Positions 35,659 to 42,066 of a stretch of DNA of 64,000 bases are shown here, piece by piece. Location: NCBI GenBank assembly GCA_041394725.1, contig JAWKHR010000026.1:1-64000 (forward strand). Reading direction: 5' to 3'. Positions within the stretch are counted from its first letter, which is position 1. Every line of letters begins with the position of its first letter. The DNA is from JAWKHR01 sp041394725 (lineage in GTDB: Bacteria > Acidobacteriota > Vicinamibacteria > Vicinamibacterales > SCN-69-37). Under the pieces are notes generated by a model. The model made no database searches. It was not told the DNA's origin and was given only the letters and a program-made list of their open reading frames with translations. A program made the translations under genes and the position numbers.

Positions 35659-36546
35659 TTACTTCGGCCCCCAGCTGAGGGCCTTCGCGACGATGCCCTC
35701 GCGCTTGACGGCGACGGCGGTGCGATCCGCCGGCTTGCCGTCCGGGCGCGCGATGGTCACCGCGTACTGGTGCGAGATGTTGAGCGCGGCGACGCGCAGG
35801 ACGTTCTCGAGCGCCGGCCCCGTCGAGATCGTCACGCGCAGGCCGCCCGTGATGCCGCTCAGCTGGTCGAGCAGCGCGTTGCGGCCGTCGTCGTGGTCGA
35901 GCTTGCCCGGCTTCTGGACCGCGAACGACCACACCGAGGTCTGGGCCTTGCGGACCTCGTCGGCGATGCGCGGGAACGCCATCGTGCTCTCCTCGACGCC
36001 CGGCTCGATGTTGAACACGACGATGAACCGGCGCGGCGTGTCCACCTTCTCGAGCGTCCGGGCGGCCTCGACGAGGCCTTCGTGGACGAGCTGGCCGGCG
36101 CGCGGCTTGGGCGCGAGCTTCGGGATCGCCGCGAGCAGCCTGGCCTTGTCGGAGGTCAGCTTCTCGGCGATCATCCCGGCGCCGCCGATTTCGGCGAGCG
36201 CGATCTGCGACTGGGGCGAGGCGCCGAGCAGGTCGTTGACGAACGCGGTCACCGCCGTGCGGATGTCGTTGGCGAACTCGGTGGCTTCCTTCGACGTGTC
36301 CACCATCAGGACGACGGCGGCCGGCTCGGTGGCCTCCTTGACCTCGGTCACCTCGCGGAGCTGGTTGTCTTCCTGGACGGCGAAGTCGGTGGCCTGGAGC
36401 CCGGCGACGGGCTGGGCCTGGTTGTTCATGGCCGAGACGTACAGGGTGCGGGACTGCTGGAGGCCCTCTTCGGCGTGAACGCCGAGGGCCAGAGCCAGTG
36501 CGGCGCCCACGACGCACACGGCGGAACGGAAGAGACGGAACGGCAT
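35659..36546 (-). CDS. VWFA-related paralogue, MIDAS degenerate
   Basis: 295 residues. Signal peptide ending ALGVHAE, strand domain LYVSAMNNQAQPVAGLQATDFAVQEDN, then an A-like domain whose metal site is VDTSKEA (third Ser missing). FIVVFNIEPGVEES replaces the usual SDGEDT strand. First gene of the string VWFA-VWFA-VWFA-cobA/hemD, 40 bp before the next. The ATG 36546 is preceded by a GGAGGACC-type site. Confidence 0.82.
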   Translation of the reverse strand: MPFRLFRSAVCVVGAALALALGVHAEEGLQQSRTLYVSAMNNQAQPVAGLQATDFAVQEDNQLREVTEVKEATEPAAVVLMVDTSKEATEFANDIRTAVTAFVNDLLGASPQSQIALAEIGGAGMIAEKLTSDKARLLAAIPKLAPKPRAGQLVHEGLVEAARTLEKVDTPRRFIVVFNIEPGVEESTMAFPRIADEVRKAQTSVWSFAVQKPGKLDHDDGRNALLDQLSGITGGLRVTISTGPALENVLRVAALNISHQYAVTIARPDGKPADRTAVAVKREGIVAKALSWGPK

Positions 36547-36829
36547 CAGGGGGGTCCTCCTGACTCGAAGTATACCGGGTCGATCGACGCGGACGGAGCG
36601 CTGATCGACGTGGTGGCGCGGCGACAGCCGTGGTGACGGCGCCGCGAAGGGCCTGGGGCACGGGGGAGCGCGGGGGCCACGGAGAGGCCGCGGAGAGGCC
36701 GCGCCCCGACGCTTCGGGAGCGGGACCGAAGCCGCCGGAGGCCGGCGTCCGGAGGGCCCCGGCCGCTAGTGAATTGATTCACAAGTGTGGTATACATTTA
36801 GGGTTTTGCTGCCGGGTTCCGAGGCATTC
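36547..36829. other. Intergenic region upstream of the F0 operon
   Basis: 283 bp between divergent genes. A direct repeat of GGAGAGGCCGC occurs near 36680-36705. The AT-rich segment 36771-36802 contains a possible -10 TATACA at 36791-36796, probably the operon promoter, but no matching -35 at 17 bp. No gene seen. Confidence 0.5.
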
Positions 36830-37081
36830 ATGAGCGGCAAAACGCGCAAACGCAGCCTGGCGGAGTCCCTGAAAGCCCTGAACGACAGCGCCGTGAACGC
36901 CGGACCGGCGGCCACGGCCAGCTACTCGCTCATCGGGGCCATCGTGGTGTTCGCCGGCCTGGGGTACGGTCTCGACGTCTGGCTCGGCACCGCGCCGGGG
37001 TTCCTCCTCGGGGGGATCGTCGTGGCGCTCATCGTCGGTTTCGCCCAGCTCGCGGTGGTGATGCTGACGAAGCGGAAGTAG
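36830..37081 (+). CDS. AtpZ/AtpQ-like F0 accessory protein
   Basis: 83 residues from ATG 36830. Two transmembrane helices (ATASYSLIGAIVVFAGLGYGLDVWLG and LLGGIVVALIVGFAQLAVVMLTK) follow a basic N-terminus. Size and position at the head of an atp operon match the AtpZ (DUF/AtpQ-type) proteins that join AtpI in assembling or supplying the rotor. 12 bp precede the next gene. Confidence 0.8.
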   Translation: MSGKTRKRSLAESLKALNDSAVNAGPAATASYSLIGAIVVFAGLGYGLDVWLGTAPGFLLGGIVVALIVGFAQLAVVMLTKRK

Positions 37082-37093
37082 GGAGCCGGACGG

Positions 37094-37486
37094 GTGCAGG
37101 TCGTGTTGATCCTCGTCGGCGCCTGCGTGGCCAGCGCGCTGGCGGTGCGCGCCGCGGTGGAACCGGAAGCCGGACGCGCGATTGCGTTCGGCATGCTGGG
37201 CCCGCTGGTCGCGGTCGTGGCGAGCTGGCTGGTGGTGCGTCGCGTGCACGCGCGGGCGCCGGGCCGCGTGACGGCCGTGATGGTGCAGGCGTTCGCGGGC
37301 AAGGTCGTGTTCTTCGGGATTTACGTGGTGGTGGTGCTGAAGGTCATCGGCGTCGCGCTGGTGCCCTTCGCGGTGAGTTTCACCGGGTACTTCCTGGCGC
37401 TCTACGTGGTGGAGGCGGCGCTGCTGCAGCGGCTGCTCCGGCCGCGCGACGAGGCGCCTGGGTCCTCGCAGGTGGGAACGGACTGA
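37094..37486 (+). CDS. atpI: ATP synthase subunit I-like protein
   Basis: 130 residues from GTG 37094, with four hydrophobic helices (VVLILVGACVASALAV, AIAFGMLGPLVAVVASWLVV, VVFFGIYVVVVLKVI and FTGYFLALYVVEAALLQRLL). It lies immediately before atpB, which starts on the last base of its stop (TGATG). Family identity rests on topology and context more than sequence. Confidence 0.72.
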   Translation: MQVVLILVGACVASALAVRAAVEPEAGRAIAFGMLGPLVAVVASWLVVRRVHARAPGRVTAVMVQAFAGKVVFFGIYVVVVLKVIGVALVPFAVSFTGYFLALYVVEAALLQRLLRPRDEAPGSSQVGTD

Positions 37487-38388
37487 TGCAGGAACCGGTC
37501 GGACAGGGGTTCAACCCGGGCGAGACGATTCTCGAACACGTCTCGAACAGCTCGAGGGAGCACCCGCTGATCCATCTGCCGACGATCTTCGGGATCGACA
37601 TGTCGGTCACGAAGCACGTCTTCATGCTGTGGCTGGTCGCGGCGCTGGTGTTCATCGGCGTCACGTGGGCCGTGCGGCGTCACGTGCGCGGCGGGAAGCT
37701 GATCGCGCGCGGGCCGGTCGGCGTGATCGAGCTGGTGGTCGAGTTCATCCGCGACAGCATCGCGCGGCCGACGATCGGCTCGAAGTGGCTCGACACGTGG
37801 ACGCCGCTGCTGCTGAGCCTGTTCTTCTTCATCCTCTCGGCGAACCTCATCGGGCTCATCCCGATCTTCGACCTGCTCGGGCTGGTGAACCACTACGTGC
37901 TGCACCTGCCGGAGGACGCGTTCCTGGCGCGGCTGACGCACGGCGGGCCGACGGCGACGGGTAACTTCAACGTCACGGCCGGACTGGCGATCATCACGTT
38001 CGTGTCGATCATCGTCGCCGGGTCGCGCGCGCACGGCTTCACGCAGCACTGGGTGAACCTGGTGCCGCACGGCCTGCCGAAGCCGATTTACGTCATCCTC
38101 ATCCCGATCGAGATCGTCAGCATGTTCGTCAAGCCGTTCGCGCTCACCATGCGACTCGCGGCGAACATGACGGGCGGCCACATCGCGCTGCTCGCGATCG
38201 TCTCGTTCGTCTTCATTTTCGCGGAACGCCTGGGCGCCATGGGCGGGATCGGCATCGGGCTCGGGTTCTCGGTGCCGCTGTCGGTCGCGCTCTCGGGCCT
38301 CGAGATCATCGTGGTCCTGGTGCAGGCGTACGTCTTCACACTGCTGTCGGCCGTGTTCATCGGCATGGCCATCAACGTTCATCACTAG
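37486..38388 (+). CDS. atpB: ATP synthase F0 subunit a
   Basis: 300 residues with five or six transmembrane helices. The essential stator arginine is in FVKPFALTMRLAANMTGGH, and the second signature is SGLEIIVVLVQAYVFTLLSAVFIGMA. The N-terminus EHVSNSSREHPLIHLPTIFG is typical. It forms the half-channels that drive c-ring rotation. Confidence 0.95.
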   Translation: MQEPVGQGFNPGETILEHVSNSSREHPLIHLPTIFGIDMSVTKHVFMLWLVAALVFIGVTWAVRRHVRGGKLIARGPVGVIELVVEFIRDSIARPTIGSKWLDTWTPLLLSLFFFILSANLIGLIPIFDLLGLVNHYVLHLPEDAFLARLTHGGPTATGNFNVTAGLAIITFVSIIVAGSRAHGFTQHWVNLVPHGLPKPIYVILIPIEIVSMFVKPFALTMRLAANMTGGHIALLAIVSFVFIFAERLGAMGGIGIGLGFSVPLSVALSGLEIIVVLVQAYVFTLLSAVFIGMAINVHH

Positions 38389-38416
38389 AGAGTCACGTTC
38401 GTTCAGGAGGAGAGAG

Positions 38417-38653
38417 ATGCAGGAAGCGGCGAATCTGGCGTTGGGGTACGCGGGCGCGGGGATCGGCCTGGGGCTGGCCGTCATCGGGGCGGGCCTGGGC
38501 ATCGGCCGGCTCGCGGCCGGGACGGGCGAGGCGATTGCCCGGCAGCCGAGCGCGGCGGGGCAGATCACGGCGGCGACGAACCTCGCGCTCTTCCTGCTGG
38601 AAGGCGTCGCGATTCTCGCCGAGGTCTTCTGTCTGCTGATCGTGCTCAAGTAG
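38417..38653 (+). CDS. atpE: ATP synthase F0 subunit c
   Basis: 78 residues, a two-helix hairpin. Polar loop ARQPSA is present. The proton-carrying Glu is in LFLLEGVAILAEVF; the residue after it is Gly, not the Ser/Thr of sodium-type rings, so proton coupling is likely. GGAGGAGAG precedes the ATG. Confidence 0.95.
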   Translation: MQEAANLALGYAGAGIGLGLAVIGAGLGIGRLAAGTGEAIARQPSAAGQITAATNLALFLLEGVAILAEVFCLLIVLK

Positions 38654-38717
38654 CGCGCGGATCCGGATGGCGGCCGGGCCCGGTGGCCCGCCGCCTCCCG
38701 ACGAAAGGACGCGAGAC

Positions 38718-39221
38718 GTGAACAATCCGCTCGTTCAACCCGATCCGGGGCTGTTCATCTGGACGATCCTGACGTTCCTGGTGCTGGCCTGGCTCCTCAA
38801 GCGATTCGCCTGGGGACCCATGCTGCAGGCGCTGGAGAACCGGGAGAAGGTGATTGCCTCGGCGGTCGAGAACGCCGAGAAGGCCCGCCGGGACCTCGAG
38901 AAGGTCCAGGAGGAGTCCGCGCGCCTGCTGGCCGAGGCGCGGCGGGAGGGCAGCGACCTCATCAACCGGGCGCGCGCCGACGCCGACCGCGTCCGCGAGG
39001 ACCTGCGCGAGAAGGCCACGGCCGAGGTCGCCGCGATGACCCGCAACGCCGAGAAGGAGATCCAGCGCGAGACCGCCCGCGCGTCCGAGCAGATCCGCCG
39101 TGAGGCGGTGGACCTGTCGATCGCGATCGCGTCGAAGCTGATCCAGCGCAACCTCTCGGCGACCGACAACGAACAGCTGATCCAGGACACGATCCGGCAG
39201 GTCGAGACCAGCCGGAACTAG
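38718..39221 (+). CDS. atpF: ATP synthase F0 subunit b
   Basis: 167 residues from GTG 38718 (AAGGA 12 bases upstream). One N-terminal helix (LFIWTILTFLVLAWLLKRFAWGPML) is followed by a long charged coiled-coil stalk (VIASAVENAEKARRDLEKVQEES onward). The operon ends here: a strong terminator follows, and atpH, A, G, D and C are not in the window. Confidence 0.92.
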   Translation: MNNPLVQPDPGLFIWTILTFLVLAWLLKRFAWGPMLQALENREKVIASAVENAEKARRDLEKVQEESARLLAEARREGSDLINRARADADRVREDLREKATAEVAAMTRNAEKEIQRETARASEQIRREAVDLSIAIASKLIQRNLSATDNEQLIQDTIRQVETSRN

Positions 39222-39249
39222 ACCGTCCGTTTCAGGACACCGGGAAAAC

Positions 39250-39302
39250 GACACCGGGAGTCTTTTCCGCGCCGCGAGGAAAAGACTCCCGGTGTCTTTT
39301 TT
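39250..39302 (+). terminator. Strong intrinsic terminator, GACACCGGGAGTC repeat family
   Basis: Perfect 19-bp stem (39250-39268 and 39278-39296) with a 9-base loop, followed by six T. It ends the F0 operon 28 bp after atpF. The stem sequence GACACCGGGAGTCTTTT is shared with the palindrome at 4583-4635, and a partial copy (GGACACCGGGAAAA) lies just before it. Confidence 0.88.
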
Positions 39303-39316
39303 GGCACCGCCTTGGC

Positions 39317-40279
39317 ATGACGGCACCGCGCGCCATCCTCGTCGTGGACCTGCTGCTCGCGCTGATGGTCCTCATCTGGGGCGTCAACTTCAGTGTCCTG
39401 AAGGTGGCCTTCCGCGAGATTCCCGCCGCGCCGTTCAACGCCGTCCGGCTCGCGCTGGCCGTGGCCGTCTTCCTCGGCGCCATCGCCGCCGCCCGGCGCG
39501 GGCCCCGTCACCCCGGTGACGCGCGCACGGTGCGGTCCGTCTTCGTCACCGACACCCCCGTCACGGCGCGCGACGTGCGCGACCTGGTGCTCCTCGGCCT
39601 CGTCGGGCACTTCCTCTACCAGATCGGCTTCGTCGGCGGCGTCGCCGCCACCAGCGTGTCCAACGCCGCGCTCATCATCGGCACCACGCCGGTCGTCGTG
39701 ACCTGCCTGGCGGCGGCGATCGGCCGCGAGCGGCTGAGCCCGCTGCACTGGGCCGGCGTCGTGCTCTCGCTGGTCGGCATCTACTTCGTCGTCGGCGTCC
39801 GGTCGTCGTTCGGCGGCGCCTCGGTGCACGGGGATCTGCTGATGGCCGGATCGGTGCTGTGCTGGTCGGCCTACACGGTCGGCGCGGGCCGGCTCATGGC
39901 CCGCCACTCGCCGCTCTTCGTGACCGGCGTGACGATGGCGATCGGGATGGTGCCGTACGTGATCTGGGCCGGACCCGCGATGCGGCAGGTGGACTGGACC
40001 GGCGTCAGCGCGTGGACGTGGGGCGCGCTGGTCTTCTCGGCGCTCTTCGCGCTGAACGTCTGCTATCTCATCTGGTACATCGCCGTCCGACAGATCGGCC
40101 CGTCACGCACGGCCATCGTCTCCAACCTGGTCCCGATCGCCGCGATGATTGTGGCCGCGGTGTGGCTCCGCGAGCCGGTCACCCGGACGAAGGTCGCCGG
40201 GGCGGTGCTGGTCCTCGCCGGCGTGGCGCTGACGCGACGGGCGGGAAGGGGTGTGGGGAGGAGGCTGGCGAAACTTTGA
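39317..40279 (+). CDS. EamA/DMT-family transporter
   Basis: 320 residues with ten hydrophobic helices in two EamA repeats. First repeat from LLLALMVLIWGVNFSVLKVAFREIP and ending LVGIYFVVGV; the second from GDLLMAGSVLCWSAYTVGAGRLM to VAGAVLVLAGVALTRR. Family members export amino acids or metabolites; substrate unknown. It starts 15 bp after the terminator, so it needs its own promoter. Confidence 0.9.
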   Translation: MTAPRAILVVDLLLALMVLIWGVNFSVLKVAFREIPAAPFNAVRLALAVAVFLGAIAAARRGPRHPGDARTVRSVFVTDTPVTARDVRDLVLLGLVGHFLYQIGFVGGVAATSVSNAALIIGTTPVVVTCLAAAIGRERLSPLHWAGVVLSLVGIYFVVGVRSSFGGASVHGDLLMAGSVLCWSAYTVGAGRLMARHSPLFVTGVTMAIGMVPYVIWAGPAMRQVDWTGVSAWTWGALVFSALFALNVCYLIWYIAVRQIGPSRTAIVSNLVPIAAMIVAAVWLREPVTRTKVAGAVLVLAGVALTRRAGRGVGRRLAKL

Positions 40280-40306
40280 AGTTCGAAGTTCGAAGTTACG
40301 CAAGCG
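40266..40306. repeat. Partial GAAGTTCGAA-family repeat
   Basis: GCGAAACTTTGAAGTTCGAA followed by GTTCGAAGTTACGCAAGC. It covers the 3' end of the EamA gene and the gap to the desaturase stop. It is an arm-only member with no GC hairpin. Confidence 0.7.
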
Positions 40307-40310
40307 CTTC

Positions 40311-41282
40311 TTACCCCACCAGGCTCCAGTCCGTGTGCGGATTCTTGTTCAGGACCAGCCAGCCGTAGAGCAGCCCGCGGTAGCTCTGCCACCGCATGCC
40401 CTTGCGCGCGTAGAACGGCTCGAGCGCGCGCTGGAGTGCCGGGAGGTGGTAGAAGGGCACGCCGGGGAAGTAGTGGTGCTCGAGGTGGAGGTTCGAGTTG
40501 ATGAACACGAAGTTCCAGCACCAGTTCCGGCGCATCAGCGTGCCCCACTTCGCCGGATCCGCCGGGTCGATGTCGTAGTGCTGGCCCAGCCGGTTGAGCG
40601 TGAACGCCACCGGAAACACGAAGAACACCGGCACGATGTGCGCACGGAGCGCCGCCGGGAAGCCGAACGCCCACCAGAGCACCGCGATCGCCGCCAGGTG
40701 GAACCCGATCGACACGCGCCGCTCGGCCGCGATCCGCCGCTGCAGATCCGGCGGGTAGGTCGCCGCCTCCTGCCGCGCCGCCCGGAAGTAGATGGGGAAG
40801 AGCGCCGGCGTGGCGTAGAGCATCTTGTACCAGCGCCGCACGATCTTCGGCGTGAGGTAGTGGCGCTTCGGGTCGTCCTCGTCCGACCCCAGCTCGGCGT
40901 GATGATCCAGGTGCCAGTGGGTGAACTGGCTCGCCGAGATGCCGCTGGGAATCGCGTAGAGGAGCGCGAGCGCGCGCTCGAGCCGCGGGTGCCGCCGCGT
41001 GAAGACGAGGTGGTGCAACACCTCGTGGAGCAGCACCGTGAAGTTGAACACCGTGAAGCCCTGCACGACGGCGAGCGGGATCCAGATCCAGGGCGAGTCG
41101 AACCGGATGAGCCCCCACGTCGCCAGGCCGATCAGCGCGAACTGCCGCGCCGTCGCCACGAAGTGCCGCGCCGGCGACTTCGTGTGGAACGCCTGCATCT
41201 GCGCCCGCGTCAGCGCGTGACTGAGCTCCACACGGAGCCCTGCCGCATGCTGGCTGTAATAGTGGGACTTCATCGGATCCAT
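40311..41282 (-). CDS. Membrane fatty acid desaturase
   Basis: 323 residues from ATG 41282 (ATG 41273 also possible). The three histidine boxes of di-iron desaturases/hydroxylases are present: HEVLHH, HWHLDHH and LHLEHHYFP. Two pairs of hydrophobic helices flank them. It may act on acyl chains or carotenoid-like lipids. No Shine-Dalgarno is evident. The upstream gap is a long G-rich inverted repeat. Confidence 0.88.
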   Translation of the reverse strand: MDPMKSHYYSQHAAGLRVELSHALTRAQMQAFHTKSPARHFVATARQFALIGLATWGLIRFDSPWIWIPLAVVQGFTVFNFTVLLHEVLHHLVFTRRHPRLERALALLYAIPSGISASQFTHWHLDHHAELGSDEDDPKRHYLTPKIVRRWYKMLYATPALFPIYFRAARQEAATYPPDLQRRIAAERRVSIGFHLAAIAVLWWAFGFPAALRAHIVPVFFVFPVAFTLNRLGQHYDIDPADPAKWGTLMRRNWCWNFVFINSNLHLEHHYFPGVPFYHLPALQRALEPFYARKGMRWQSYRGLLYGWLVLNKNPHTDWSLVG

Positions 41283-41650
41283 TCTGCCACTTTGGGGATG
41301 GTGGCGGGCGTGGGGACTCTGGGGGGCGTGGGGGACTCGGGCGGGCGTGGGGACTCTGGAGGGCGTGGGGAAAGCGACGCGGGCCATGGGGACGTGGGGC
41401 GACGGGGGACGTGGGGAGAACATGTTCTTCTTCGCCAGGCTCGGCGCCCGCTGTCGCGCTCGAAGGCCGGGCCGCCGAACGCCGGGCCGAATCGCCACGC
41501 GCCCATCGTCATGAGAGACAACCCATGAAGAACGAACCCGCTCTCCCCACGTCCCCCGTCGCCCCACGTCCCCATGGCCCCCGTGGCCTTCCCCACGCCC
41601 CCCAGAGCCCCCACGCCCCCGCCCCCACGCCCCCCAAGCACCGGAACCGC
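41283..41650. repeat. Long G-rich imperfect inverted repeat between divergent genes
   Basis: Left arm about 41297-41419 and right arm about 41542-41637, including a perfect 39-bp match (41381-41419 against 41542-41580). Arms are built from GGCGTGGGGACTC-like units, so the plus strand of the left arm and the minus strand of the right arm have many GGGG runs. The roughly 120-bp centre shows no gene. No credible coding sequence in the region. Confidence 0.85.
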
Positions 41651-41666
41651 GCCCCACGATTGCTCG

Positions 41667-41706
41667 TAATATGTCGTCATACGCCATGTCGTCATGCGAC
41701 ATGGCG
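41667..41706 (+). promoter_or_regulatory. Promoter and operator of the padR-permease operon
   Basis: A -10-like TAATAT at 41667-41672 is followed by a palindrome at 41682-41706: 10-bp arms CGCCATGTCG and CGACATGGCG with a 5-bp spacer. The 10-mer ATGTCGTCAT occurs twice, 15 bp apart (41671, 41686). The palindrome ends 21 bp before the padR start, where a bound PadR would block transcription. Confidence 0.65.
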
Positions 41707-41727
41707 TGACTCGACACTGGACCAGAC

Positions 41728-42066
41728 ATGCGACGACCCGACGACCTGCTGCCGCTGACCCCCGCGATGTTCCACGTCCTGCTGTGCCTGTCGGAGGGCG
41801 AACGGCACGGCTACCGGATCCTGAAGGACGTCGCGGAACGGACCGCGGGTCGGGTGCGGCTCAGCACCGGCACCCTCTACGGCCTGATCAAGCGCCTGCT
41901 CGACGATGGCCTCGCGACCGAGGTCGAGAGCGGCAGCGACCGCCGCCGCGCGTACCGCCTCACGGCGTTCGGGCGCCAGGTGGCCCGCGCGGAGGCCGAG
42001 CGGCTCGAGCAGCTCGTCGTCGGCGCGCGCCGGACCGGCCTGCTCCCGTCGCGGGGGCGGTCGTGA
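41728..42066 (+). CDS. PadR-family transcriptional regulator
   Basis: 112 residues, a winged helix with the family start LTPAMFHVLLCLSEGERHGYRILKDV and GTLYGLIKRLLDDGLATEV, then RRAYRLTAFG. The C-terminal helix is short. It overlaps the permease start (GTGA) and follows a palindromic operator, so it likely represses its own operon and responds to a toxic compound or lipid signal. Confidence 0.93.
   Translation: MRRPDDLLPLTPAMFHVLLCLSEGERHGYRILKDVAERTAGRVRLSTGTLYGLIKRLLDDGLATEVESGSDRRRAYRLTAFGRQVARAEAERLEQLVVGARRTGLLPSRGRS

Noticed and set aside
36768..36796. A full sigma-70 promoter with TTGATT as -35 before the F0 operon
   Set aside because: The spacing between TTGATT (36774) and TATACA (36791) is only 11 bp, too short for a normal promoter.
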